From Candidatus Goldiibacteriota bacterium (GTDB lineage: Bacteria > Oederibacteriota > PGYV01 > DYJU01): 61,915 nucleotides of DNA. Under the pieces are notes generated by a model. The model was not told the origin of the DNA and ran no database searches. It saw nothing but the letters and a program-made list of their open reading frames with translations. Below are positions 6,620-14,622 of the stretch, piece by piece. The position numbers and the translations under genes are program-made. The DNA lies in the NCBI GenBank assembly GCA_938034975.1, contig CALHNI010000010.1, positions 1 to 61,915 on the forward strand. Direction: 5' to 3'. Each line of letters starts with the position of its first letter. Position 1 is the first letter of the stretch.

Positions 6620-8856
6620 ATTTCTGACCAGTTTGATGATTGAGTTGCTGTTCTGTTTATAAGCATATTTAGCATTTCATCAATAACCGCCATTACACGA
6701 ACTGATGCATCATATGCCCTCTGATACTGTTTGGCAAGCATTAATTCCTGAACTTCATCAACTCTGGTAATATTATCCTGTAAATTTTGTAATTGTTCAA
6801 CTGCTGCCTTATATTCTGCTAAAATATTTTCTGCGCTGTTTGTTTCACCTTTTAACGAACTTAAAATTGAATCATAAAAATCTTCAAATCTGGTATTTGT
6901 TATTAATTTGATTGATTGCAGCAGATTACCATCTTTATCTGAAATAAAAAATGGAGACAACTGATGATCCTGATTCCCATTACTTGAAATAACTCTGGAG
7001 CCAAAGAAAAATTTCTGGCTTTCAGGTATGAAACTTCCTGAACCTGTAATTGCAATTATAGCAGAACGAGTCGCTGCAATTGGCTGAACAGTTCCCCATT
7101 GTACTTCATATTGGGCTCCACGATAAATAATATTAACTGACCCAAGATATTTCGGTGGCGGACCTGCCGAACTTCCTGGATCCATTGCTTCTACATCAAA
7201 TTTATTTTTTTGACTTTCCCAGGTAAAAAATGTAAGTGGGACTGGTCTGTATTCAAGTATCTGGTTTCCTTCTATTGCTCCCTCGTAATTTATAGGTGCC
7301 GCACTATATATTCGTTCTTCTAAATTTAATCTTTTTAAAGTCATATTTCCTGAGTTTGTAATAAGCGGAGTTGTATCACCAAGTTCTTCAATTGTAAGGG
7401 CTTCGTTTGAAAATATATAAAGTCCTCTTTCATTTGGATCTTTGGGATTACTATTGCTATCAATATAAATTGCAACAAACTTTTCAGGATTTATTGAATT
7501 TATTCTGTTTACAAAAGCACCTATTGTATCTGTTGAATAATAAGGAATGGTTACTCCACCTATAATTACCTGACCATTGCCTAACCCAAGTTGATTAGCC
7601 GGTGGTAATGAACCATTTGTTCCTATATAAGTATAACTGTATATTGTCTGATTATTTGATTGAACCCATGAATTCATCAATTTATTATTAATGTTGGCTA
7701 TGATTTTAGCAATATTCATTTTTTGTGTAACAGGAGTTGCCCCCGTATAACCTGTTATAATACCTGTATATGCAGCAATATTGCTGCCTTTATTTAACTG
7801 TAGATTAACATTTATGTCTGATGCTCTTGAGCCGGTGAAAAAATCTATAGGAAAAGCAATTGTCGGATCAGAACTTGTTGCCCCCCTATGAATTTTATTT
7901 ACAACAGTTATCAAACTATTGGCAAATGTATCAAGTTGTGTTCTGTACCAGCTTACAACCTGGTCACGCGCATTTAATAAACCGCCTAATCTGCCTTCAT
8001 AAATTTTATCTGTTATATCAACAGGCCTTGCTCCCTGATATTCAAAAAGTCCTATTCTTTCAAATTTTGAATCTTTTTTCCCTGAAATATAAGTTAAACT
8101 GTTATATCTGCTGCCATCAACAAGAGTATGCCCATGAACATGAAGAAAAACAGAACCGTCACTCCTTGTTTCTATGTTAAGGTTCATAAGTTTTGACAGT
8201 TCAGCAAGCGCTTGAGTCCTTTTATCAAGCAAATCATTTGGTTGTTGCCCAATAGCATAAATATTTACTATCTGCTTGTTAAGTTCAGCGATAAGTTTAA
8301 GATATGTATTTATGTTCTGTATTGTTGTTCTCATTTCATTATTTAAATCCTGTTGTAAATTTATAAGCCCTGATGCCCTGTTATTTAAAAGATTTGCTAA
8401 TTCATATGCTCTGTTGTATACTTCTATTTTTTCTGCTGTTATATTCAAAGGATCCGTATCAACTTTGTCAGCTAGGGCTTCCCATGCGTTCCAGAAGGCT
8501 TCAATCTGGGTTTTAAGTCCTGGAGCGGTTGGATCATCAACTTCAGGAAATAATGCTTTTAAATTCTGAAAAGTTCTTTCTAAAATTTCCCATTTCCCTA
8601 CATTTTGTAATTCAGAACGTATTTGTCTGTCAAGATATAAATCTCTTATTCTTTCTATATTAGAAACTTTAACTCCGGTTCCTATCTGTCCTGGAGGCGA
8701 TATATTAGTCATAGGTTCAGTTGTTGCAAAAACAGCAACCTGCCTTGAATAACCTAAAGTATTTTTATTTGCTATATTATGGTCAATTGTATCAAGAGCA
8801 AAAGTGTGTGCCCTTAAAGATCTTATTGCAGTTTCTATTCCCATTATAAGTGACAT
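6616..8856 (-). CDS. flgK: Flagellar hook-filament junction protein FlgK (HAP1)
   Basis: It forms the first junction ring between hook and filament. The 746 residues start with the rod/hook N-terminal coiled coil (IETAIRSLRAHTFALDTIDHNIANKNTLGYSRQVA) split by the usual FlgK region LYLDRQIRSELQNVG, and end with the matching helix (VDEVQELMLAKQYQRAYDASVRVMAVIDEMLNMLINR). The middle is a long variable surface domain, making the protein longer than the 550 residues of E. coli. It is the last gene of the sigma-28 unit flgM-flgN-flgK; FlgL is not found after it. The ATG follows AAAGGAG. The 3' end collides with the convergent RuBisCO-like gene. Confidence 0.93.
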   Translation of the reverse strand: MSLIMGIETAIRSLRAHTFALDTIDHNIANKNTLGYSRQVAVFATTEPMTNISPPGQIGTGVKVSNIERIRDLYLDRQIRSELQNVGKWEILERTFQNLKALFPEVDDPTAPGLKTQIEAFWNAWEALADKVDTDPLNITAEKIEVYNRAYELANLLNNRASGLINLQQDLNNEMRTTIQNINTYLKLIAELNKQIVNIYAIGQQPNDLLDKRTQALAELSKLMNLNIETRSDGSVFLHVHGHTLVDGSRYNSLTYISGKKDSKFERIGLFEYQGARPVDITDKIYEGRLGGLLNARDQVVSWYRTQLDTFANSLITVVNKIHRGATSSDPTIAFPIDFFTGSRASDINVNLQLNKGSNIAAYTGIITGYTGATPVTQKMNIAKIIANINNKLMNSWVQSNNQTIYSYTYIGTNGSLPPANQLGLGNGQVIIGGVTIPYYSTDTIGAFVNRINSINPEKFVAIYIDSNSNPKDPNERGLYIFSNEALTIEELGDTTPLITNSGNMTLKRLNLEERIYSAAPINYEGAIEGNQILEYRPVPLTFFTWESQKNKFDVEAMDPGSSAGPPPKYLGSVNIIYRGAQYEVQWGTVQPIAATRSAIIAITGSGSFIPESQKFFFGSRVISSNGNQDHQLSPFFISDKDGNLLQSIKLITNTRFEDFYDSILSSLKGETNSAENILAEYKAAVEQLQNLQDNITRVDEVQELMLAKQYQRAYDASVRVMAVIDEMLNMLINRTATQSSNWSEI

Positions 8857-8873
8857 AAATTTCTCCTTTCTTT

Positions 8874-9395
8874 TTATATTGTTTTATCTATTTTGGAAAT
8901 ATTTTGTTTATCATCAATTTCCATTTTTTTTATTCCGCTTGATGTATATGTTATATTTTCAGTTTTACTTAATTTTTCTCTTATTTTTTTTGAAAAATCA
9001 AAATAACTCAAATAATTTTTTATTATGTGTATGTTTTTTGAATTTATATCATCTATCTCTTTTACTACCTGTAAAAGATCAACTATTGCTTTTTCTATTT
9101 CGTCTGCGTCCTGTTTCCCCATTTTTAAAAGAACTTCTCGCAATTTTATATTTTTATCGGATTCAAATCCCATTTTTTTTATTAAATCTTTAAATAGATT
9201 TTGTTTTTCAATTTCAACACTTTTAATTTTATTTAATATATCTTCTTCCTGATTTAATACTTTTTCTAATTCATTTTTTTCTTTTTTATTTAGTTCTTCG
9301 CTTTCTATTAATATTATTTTTTTTAATTCCCTGTAATACTCTGTTTGTTTTTTAAGAGCATTTACAAAATTAGTTTTTACAATATCAAAAGACAT
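8874..9395 (-). CDS. flgN: FlgN-like flagellar export chaperone
   Basis: It is a highly charged, almost wholly helical protein placed between flgM and flgK, the standard position of FlgN, the export chaperone for FlgK and FlgL. Sequence similarity by eye is only structural: long coiled-coil helices with a central QEEDILNKIKSVEIEKQNLF segment resembling the FlgN family. I start it at the ATG at 9395 (MSFDIVKTNF, 173 residues) because AAAAGGG lies in front, rather than at a TTG 30 nt upstream. The C-terminal 30 residues are polar and probably disordered, as expected for the chaperone's cargo-binding tail. Function rests on context. Confidence 0.7.
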   Translation of the reverse strand: MSFDIVKTNFVNALKKQTEYYRELKKIILIESEELNKKEKNELEKVLNQEEDILNKIKSVEIEKQNLFKDLIKKMGFESDKNIKLREVLLKMGKQDADEIEKAIVDLLQVVKEIDDINSKNIHIIKNYLSYFDFSKKIREKLSKTENITYTSSGIKKMEIDDKQNISKIDKTI

Positions 9396-9411
9396 TAATT
9401 TTACCCTTTTA

Positions 9412-9711
9412 TTATTGGTCTTCAATTAATAACTTGGCAGCCAGCATATATGCTGGAATTCTTTGATTTTCCTGGATCCTTTGCTGTATTGCTTTTTCTA
9501 CTACATCATTTCTTATTTCTGGTATTTCGTTTAATTTCAAAATTGCTTTACTGATTATTTTGGCTTGTTTTGAAATTTCAACTTTATCTTTTATTACTCC
9601 GCCCTGAGAATTAATATCAATTGCTTCTGGAATCTTATTCTTTTTCCCTGTTAAATCAGGCAGATTAGGTTGTGGAAGCATTGGATTTATATTTCCTATA
9701 TTGTTTGCCAT
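9412..9711 (-). CDS. flgM: Anti-sigma-28 factor FlgM
   Basis: FlgM binds and inhibits the flagellar sigma factor until it is exported through the finished hook. The 99 residues have the expected layout: a disordered N-terminal half (MANNIGNINPMLPQPNLPD ...) and the conserved C-terminal sigma-binding part, with DKVEISKQAK, IRNDVVEKAIQQRI and IPAYMLAAKLL. A clear sigma-28 promoter (9741-9767) sits just upstream and AAGGAGG precedes the ATG, so FlgM would be made under the factor it inhibits, a normal feedback loop. FlgN and FlgK follow in the same transcript. Confidence 0.93.
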   Translation of the reverse strand: MANNIGNINPMLPQPNLPDLTGKKNKIPEAIDINSQGGVIKDKVEISKQAKIISKAILKLNEIPEIRNDVVEKAIQQRIQENQRIPAYMLAAKLLIEDQ

Positions 9712-9740
9712 ATCTTTAACCTCCTTTTTTTTGTTTTATA

Positions 9741-9767
9741 TATCGGACTTTTTTTCTTAAACTTTAA
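9741..9767 (-). promoter_or_regulatory. Sigma-28 promoter of flgM-flgN-flgK
   Basis: On the minus strand TAAAGTTT (9760-9767), an 11 bp spacer and TCCGATAT (9741-9748) match the sigma-28 consensus TAAAGTTT-N11-GCCGATAA almost exactly. Transcription would begin about 20 nt before the flgM ATG. Confidence 0.88.
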
Positions 9768-9949
9768 TTATTTTTTAATGTTTTATCTGATTGCTTTAAT
9801 TTTATAAATCCATTTTTAATAAACATTAATATCTCGCCAATTGAAACCTTGGTTTTTTCATTAACTTCAAGTATGGAAGATAAAGGATATTTTTCAAGAT
9901 ATTTCTTTACTTTTTTTAAATTATTAATTAAATTTTCATTAAATATCAT
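9764..9949 (-). CDS. Small YvyF-middle-domain protein under its own sigma-28 promoter
   Basis: This 61-64 residue protein matches the middle of the next gene upstream (10276-10656): KKVKKYLEKYPLSSILEVNE here against KKVTEYLRKYPLANIMEVHE there, followed by a helix-turn-helix-like SIGEILMFIKNGFIKL. It lacks the flanking zinc ribbons. I take the ATG at 9949; a TTG at 9958 is also possible, since neither has an ideally spaced ribosome-binding site. It has a private sigma-28 promoter (9975-10001) and lies just before flgM. Function is unknown; a small late-stage regulator or decoy of the larger paralogue is a guess. Confidence 0.7.
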   Translation of the reverse strand: MIFNENLINNLKKVKKYLEKYPLSSILEVNEKTKVSIGEILMFIKNGFIKLKQSDKTLKNN

Positions 9950-9974
9950 TTTTATCAACCATCCTTTATTTTAT

Positions 9975-10001
9975 ATATCGGTAATTTTCCATATAACTTT
10001 A
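9975..10001 (-). promoter_or_regulatory. Sigma-28 promoter of the small YvyF-domain gene
   Basis: On the minus strand TAAAGTTA (9994-10001), an 11 bp spacer and ACCGATAT (9975-9982) match the sigma-28 pattern. It resembles the flgM promoter 230 bp further on, with the same spacing and the same CCGATAT core. Confidence 0.85.
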
Positions 10002-10071
10002 TAAAAAAATAAAATGAATTTAATTTTTTAACAACAAATATAAAATAGGATTTTAATTTTTATATATTATA

Positions 10072-10279
10072 GCAAAAAAAGCATTAGAAAATGTTTTTTC
10101 AAAAAAGATTTTTTTCATCTTATTTATTAAATTTTTTATTTTTATAATACACAATTTTTATTTACCTATTTATTAACTCAAATAAATGACAAGTATTAAT
10201 CAAAAAATTTAATTTGTTTAACAATATTTTATTGTAATTTTTCTGCTTTTAAATTTTAATTTTTAATTGAAATTTTCAG
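10072..10279 (+). repeat. Dispersed hairpin repeat, copy 5 (degenerate)
   Basis: A weak hairpin 1 (AAAAAAGCATT ... AATGTTTTTT, 10074-10099) is followed by the core ACAATTTTTATTTACCTATT near 10150-10170 and a weak second hairpin ending TGAAATTTTCAG near 10268-10279. It lies between the flagellar ring operon and the small sigma-28 unit, and reaches the last codons of the YvyF-like gene. Confidence 0.5.
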
Positions 10280-10656
10280 ATATTATTTTCCTTTTTTTTC
10301 ATCTTCTTTAACTTTTCTGCATCAAATCCTTTTTCAATTTTATTTTTACACTCATCACAAATTGTTCCTTTTTGAATTTGATTGCCACATATTCTACATT
10401 TAAATTCTTCCAGTGGTTTACGCATTTTTAAACTACCACTTTTTATAAATCTGAAAAGCATTGCCTGGGATACGCCTGTTGCTTCATGAACTTCCATTAT
10501 ATTAGCAAGCGGATATTTTCTTAAATACTCAGTTACTTTTTTTAAATCTTTTTTTTCTTCAAGTGCACATTCAGGACAAATTTTTTCACTGCTTAAATTT
10601 TCCATTGGGTCATAATTAAATATCTTTCCGCATCTTTCACAATTTTCCAATGACAT
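10276..10656 (-). CDS. YvyF-like flagellar operon protein with two zinc ribbons
   Basis: It belongs to the YvyF/TIGR03826 group found before flgM in Gram-positive flagellar operons. Order along the 126 residues: an N-terminal CERCGKIF ... CPEC zinc site, a helical middle (LKKVTEYLRKYPLANIMEVHE, then TGVSQAMLFRFIKSGSL, which looks like a helix-turn-helix), and a second CRICGNQI ... CDECKNK site. I use the ATG at 10656, 7 bp after AAGGAG, rather than the adjacent TTG. It closes the ring operon, 10-30 bp after flgJ. A role in flagellar gene control is suspected for the family; not shown here. Confidence 0.8.
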   Translation of the reverse strand: MSLENCERCGKIFNYDPMENLSSEKICPECALEEKKDLKKVTEYLRKYPLANIMEVHEATGVSQAMLFRFIKSGSLKMRKPLEEFKCRICGNQIQKGTICDECKNKIEKGFDAEKLKKMKKKENNI

Positions 10657-10686
10657 CAATCAACTCCTTAAAAGAAAAAATGAAAA

Positions 10687-11076
10687 TTATTTTGAAAGGT
10701 CATTATTAATTTTATTTTGATTATAACTGGCAATTGCAATCTGGGATAGTTGTTTATATAAAATTGATGCAAGCCCGATCCCGCCCGCTCTGGCAAGTTC
10801 GCGGGATAATGCTTCATCATGCATGTCATTAAAAATATCTTTTGCAACTGAATTACCAAATATTGGGTCTTCAGGAACAGTTTTTCTCATCTGTTTCAAA
10901 ATATAACCTAAAAAAATTGACTCAAACTCCCTACAAACTTCTTTTAATCTTTCTGTTTCACTTAAATTATTATTTTTAACTTTTGATGCTTGTATTTGTG
11001 CTGTTTTTAATTTATTGTCCAGATTTAAAATTTCTGCTCTTGCTGTTATTTCAGACGCGCCTAAAAAATCAGTCAT
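10687..11076 (-). CDS. flgJ: Rod-binding protein FlgJ (N-terminal domain only)
   Basis: The 129 residues correspond to the rod-binding/capping domain of FlgJ: LKEVCREFESIFLGYILKQMRKTVPED followed by IFNDMHDEALSRELARAGGIGLASILYKQL. The C-terminal muramidase domain of the enterobacterial protein is absent, as in many other phyla, so peptidoglycan cutting for rod passage must come from another enzyme. It sits directly after flgI, the usual position. The protein would act in the periplasm during rod assembly; no signal peptide is present, consistent with export by the flagellar apparatus. Confidence 0.93.
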   Translation of the reverse strand: MTDFLGASEITARAEILNLDNKLKTAQIQASKVKNNNLSETERLKEVCREFESIFLGYILKQMRKTVPEDPIFGNSVAKDIFNDMHDEALSRELARAGGIGLASILYKQLSQIAIASYNQNKINNDLSK

Positions 11077-11094
11077 TTTATATCCACCTTTAAA

Positions 11095-12201
11095 TTACAT
11101 TATTTCTATTTCAGCATGCAAAGCGCCTGCTGCTTTTATCGCCTGCAAAATCATAATTATATCTTTTGGTGATGCTCCTAAAACATTTAATGCATTTACC
11201 AAATCCTGAACATTGGCACCCTGTGGTAAAGTTACGAGTTGATCACCGCCACCTTCTACTTTTACTTTTGAATCAGAATATACCATTGCGGAGGCACCAG
11301 GCATAAATGGATTAGGTTGTGATAATTGTCTTGTAACATTAATAGTAACATTATAATTACCATGCGCTACTGCACATGTATCTATTGCTACATCAGCACC
11401 CATTACAACAGTTCCTGTTCTTTCATTTATTACAACCTTCCATGATTTTTCCTCAATTTCTACATAAAGACCCTCTATTGCTGCTGCGAATTCAACAGGA
11501 TTGTTCTGAAAATCAAATGGAACATGAATCCTTATCATTGATGCATCAACTGCATTTGCAATATCTCCCCAGAATTGGGAATTAATAACATCTGTTATTC
11601 TATAAGCCGAAGTAAAATCCGGTATACTTAATAATAAATACATATTAAATTTATCATCCATAAAACTTACCGGTACTTCTTTCTCAATAAGAGCACCATT
11701 AGGGACTCTGCCTACATTCATTCTGTTATTTATAATATTACCACTATTTACGGATAATGAGCCTTCACCTGTGGAAACAGGTCCTTGCGCAACTGCATAA
11801 ATATTATCATCTAAACCTTTTAAAACTGTTTGCAATAAAACTCCGCCATCTATACTCCTTGCATCACCCATTGATGATACAACAACATCAATCTTATCAC
11901 CCTTTTTTGCAAATGCGGGCAAATTTGCTGTTACCATAACTGCTGCAACATTTCTTACTCTTATCTGATTTACCGGATCTGCAATTCCGAATCTTTTTAA
12001 CATATTAACAATTGCTTGATTTGTAAAAACCGTTGTTTTTCTGTCTCCGGTTCCCTTTAAACCAACAACTAGTCCAAAGCCAGTTAACTGATTATCTCTT
12101 ACTCCTTTAAATCTTGCTATGTTTCTTATTCTCAGTTCAACTGAAAAAATTGATGAAATAATAAATATAAAAGTTAAAATAAATAAAATATTTTTTTTCA
12201 T
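11095..12201 (-). CDS. flgI: Flagellar P-ring protein FlgI
   Basis: FlgI forms the ring around the rod in the peptidoglycan layer. The 368 residues start with a Sec signal peptide (MKKNILFILTFIFIISSIFS) and continue with the family signatures RIRNIARFKGVRDNQLTGFGLVVGL (as RNIARFKGVR and QLTGFGLVVGLKGTGD), then RIGTVVMGAD-like NERTGTVVMGADVAI and a C-terminal LVNALNVLGASPKDIIMILQAIKAAGAL. Length is typical. With FlgH and FlgA in the same run it shows the organism has P and L rings and hence an outer membrane. Spacing to flgH is 20 bp. Confidence 0.96.
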   Translation of the reverse strand: MKKNILFILTFIFIISSIFSVELRIRNIARFKGVRDNQLTGFGLVVGLKGTGDRKTTVFTNQAIVNMLKRFGIADPVNQIRVRNVAAVMVTANLPAFAKKGDKIDVVVSSMGDARSIDGGVLLQTVLKGLDDNIYAVAQGPVSTGEGSLSVNSGNIINNRMNVGRVPNGALIEKEVPVSFMDDKFNMYLLLSIPDFTSAYRITDVINSQFWGDIANAVDASMIRIHVPFDFQNNPVEFAAAIEGLYVEIEEKSWKVVINERTGTVVMGADVAIDTCAVAHGNYNVTINVTRQLSQPNPFMPGASAMVYSDSKVKVEGGGDQLVTLPQGANVQDLVNALNVLGASPKDIIMILQAIKAAGALHAEIEIM

Positions 12202-12221
12202 TAATCATTCACCTCATCAAA

Positions 12222-12824
12222 TTAAAATAAACCAAGCCAATCAAGTATTCTTGTCAGAATACCAGGCGATGCCTTTTCACCAATAGGACCTTTGCCTTCA
12301 TATTTTATTTTTGCATCTGCAACAAAAGTTGATAAAATAGTATTATCAGCTGCAATATCTTCTGGTCTTATTACACCTTCTATAATCAAATTTTGTTTAT
12401 CATCATTTATCTGAATAACTTTGCTTCCTTTTATAACAAGATTATTATTTGATAATACCTTTTCAACTCGCGCTGATATTTTTGCAATAAGACCACCTTT
12501 TCTGGTTGATTTACCTGAACCATCCTGGTATTCCTGACCACCTGCTCCCCAGGACGGAACATAAGGGAATGGACTTAATACTCCACCTCCCCAGGAACTC
12601 ATTCCCATACCACCACTTATTGATTGTTGTTTTTGTGTTTTTAATGAAGCGCTTTGATAACCTTCTGTTGCTTCAATTACAAGTATTGTCACAATATCTC
12701 CTACTTTATATGCTTTATGGTCAGAATATAACGAATTGATTTCGCTGGAATTTACTATATCATCAGCAATTATGTATGATGTAAATATAAAAATTATTAA
12801 AATTAAAAATTTTATTTTATTCAT
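12222..12824 (-). CDS. flgH: Flagellar L-ring protein FlgH, lacking the lipoprotein cysteine
   Basis: FlgH forms the outer-membrane ring of the basal body. The 200 residues contain the family core: SLYSDHKAYKVGDIVTILV (as LYSDHKAYKVGDIVTILVIE), GGLIAKISARVEKVL, NLVIKGSKVI and NLIIEGVIRPEDI. The N-terminus is a Sec signal ending TSYIIADD, with no lipobox and no cysteine anywhere in the protein, whereas E. coli FlgH is a lipoprotein. Anchoring must therefore differ. A glycine/serine/tryptophan-rich insert (about residues 70-105) is variable in the family. It sits between flgA and flgI. Confidence 0.93.
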   Translation of the reverse strand: MNKIKFLILIIFIFTSYIIADDIVNSSEINSLYSDHKAYKVGDIVTILVIEATEGYQSASLKTQKQQSISGGMGMSSWGGGVLSPFPYVPSWGAGGQEYQDGSGKSTRKGGLIAKISARVEKVLSNNNLVIKGSKVIQINDDKQNLIIEGVIRPEDIAADNTILSTFVADAKIKYEGKGPIGEKASPGILTRILDWLGLF

Positions 12825-12840
12825 AAAATATCAACTCCTT

Positions 12841-13791
12841 TTATTTTTCTATAATTATTTTTCCTTCTGTATTAACTTTTCCTTCTAAAATTTTACCATT
12901 GTCAAGTTTAACTCTTAATAAATCACCTGCTCTGCCATCTTCCTGGGCAGTTCCTTCTGCTTCAACCATTATATTTTTTACTTTTACTATAACAGCAACC
13001 CTTGACCCTTTTCTGAATAATGGCTGGGTTTCAAACATGCTTTTTAATAATAAAGTTCCTTTTAATATCGCTTTTTTGGTAACAAGATTATAAATTTCAC
13101 TTTCAGATAATATAAGATCATCCGGCAGATAAGTAATATCTTTTTTCACTATTTCAATATCTGTTTCTGAAAGTTTTTCTTTGCTTTTAATATTTCTTTT
13201 CGCAGCAAAACAATTTTTTGTAACTTTAATAAATAAAGAAACTGGTTCAATTTTAAAAAATTTATTATCCACATAAATTTCAACAGGGACAATTATATTA
13301 CCTTTAAAATTTGTATTAAAATTCTCTTTAACTTTTAAAAGAACTTCACCTTCTGGTAACTTTATTGTATCCTTACTTATATTCTTAAATTCTATTTCAG
13401 TTTCATCTTTCTGCCAGGGCATTCTTTCATTAATATAATCTAATACAACTTTTTCCAGTTCGTTTTTTTCTATTTCTTTTTTTTTGACAATAACAATCAC
13501 TTTATCAGGACCGGTTATTTTTACTTTCCCATAATATTTTGTCACTTTATTTAATACCAACTCTTTCGGTATTATTGTTTTATATCCAGGCAAAGATGCT
13601 TTTTTTATATATATATTTGATAATTCTTCAACGGCTTTATCATCAACCCCTGAAAAATCAGCAATATCGCCAAGATAAATCTTTTCACCAGATAAAAATA
13701 TTTCATCATCTTTTAATATTATCTCTGCCATAGAATATAAATTAACTATAAATAAATAAATTGCAAAGAACGCCAAACAACTTTTTTTCAT
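12841..13791 (-). CDS. flgA: Flagellar P-ring assembly chaperone FlgA
   Basis: FlgA is a periplasmic protein needed to polymerise FlgI into the P ring. The 316 residues begin with a signal peptide (MKKSCLAFFAIYLFIVNLYS) and have the C-terminal SAF-type domain: KNCFAAKRNIKSKEKLSETD, then LVTKKAILKGTLLLKSM and GSRVAVIVKVKNIMVEAEG, AQEDGRAGDLLRVKLDNGK. The N-terminal region with a two-domain layout (IYLGDIADFSGVDDKAVEEL) makes it longer than the 220 residues of E. coli FlgA, similar to FlgA of delta-type proteobacteria. It lies between flgG and flgH. Confidence 0.9.
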   Translation of the reverse strand: MKKSCLAFFAIYLFIVNLYSMAEIILKDDEIFLSGEKIYLGDIADFSGVDDKAVEELSNIYIKKASLPGYKTIIPKELVLNKVTKYYGKVKITGPDKVIVIVKKKEIEKNELEKVVLDYINERMPWQKDETEIEFKNISKDTIKLPEGEVLLKVKENFNTNFKGNIIVPVEIYVDNKFFKIEPVSLFIKVTKNCFAAKRNIKSKEKLSETDIEIVKKDITYLPDDLILSESEIYNLVTKKAILKGTLLLKSMFETQPLFRKGSRVAVIVKVKNIMVEAEGTAQEDGRAGDLLRVKLDNGKILEGKVNTEGKIIIEK

Positions 13792-13811
13792 TATATAATC
13801 AAATTACTACC

Positions 13812-14600
13812 TTATCTCTTTAAATCATTTGCAAGACCAAGCATGTCATCTGATGTCTGAATTGCTCTTGCGTTTATTTCATAAGCTCTTTGGGATGCAA
13901 TTAAATTTACCATCTCTTCCACTACCTTTACATTTGAAGCTTCTAAATAACCCTGCATTAATGTGCCGAATCCTTCAAATCCAGGGATTCCTTCTACTGG
14001 TTCACCAGAGCCTTCTGTTTCTTTATATAAATTTTTTCCAATGCTAGCCAGCCCTGCCGGATTTGCAAATTTTACTAATTTGATCTGGCCTATTGTCTCA
14101 TTTTCTGTTTGTCCTGGGATTACTGCCTGAACCTCTCCATTTTCACGAATTACAATTGCTGACGCTTCCTGCGGAATTGTTACTTCCGGCACTATAAAAT
14201 ATCCATCAGAAGTAATTAAATTGCCAGTAGCATCAATTTTAAATGAACCATCCCGTGTATAAACTGTTTCACCATTAGGCAGTTGAACCATAAAAAATCC
14301 CTCACCTTGTATCATAATATCAAGTTGATTAAAAGTCTGAACCGGTTCACCTATCAAAAAAGATTTTGTTGTGGAAGCAAGTCTAGTTCCATGACCTATC
14401 TCTATCGGAGTTGGATACTGGGAGCCAATATTATTTGTAACACCTGCTGGCCTTATTGTCTGATAAAGTAAATCCTGAAACTCAGCGCGACTTTTCTTAA
14501 ATGCAGTTGTATTTACGTTTGCAAGATTGTTTGAAATAATATCAATATTATTCTGTTGTGCAACCATTCCAGTTGCTGCTGTCCATAAAGATCTTATCAT
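13812..14600 (-). CDS. flgG: Flagellar distal rod protein FlgG
   Basis: The 262 residues match FlgG in length and motifs: an N-terminal rod helix (IRSLWTAATGMVAQQNNIDI, then ISNNLANVNTTAFKK), the body with QGEGFFMVQLPNGETVYTRDG, and the C-terminal GYLEASNVKVVEEMVNLIAS plus QRAYEINARAIQTSDDML. It builds the distal rod inside the L/P ring bushing encoded just downstream. A good ribosome-binding site (AAAGGAGG) precedes the ATG. Next to it is its paralogue FlgF. No oddities seen. Confidence 0.96.
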   Translation of the reverse strand: MIRSLWTAATGMVAQQNNIDIISNNLANVNTTAFKKSRAEFQDLLYQTIRPAGVTNNIGSQYPTPIEIGHGTRLASTTKSFLIGEPVQTFNQLDIMIQGEGFFMVQLPNGETVYTRDGSFKIDATGNLITSDGYFIVPEVTIPQEASAIVIRENGEVQAVIPGQTENETIGQIKLVKFANPAGLASIGKNLYKETEGSGEPVEGIPGFEGFGTLMQGYLEASNVKVVEEMVNLIASQRAYEINARAIQTSDDMLGLANDLKR

Positions 14601-14622
14601 GACTACTACCTCCTTTAATTAT

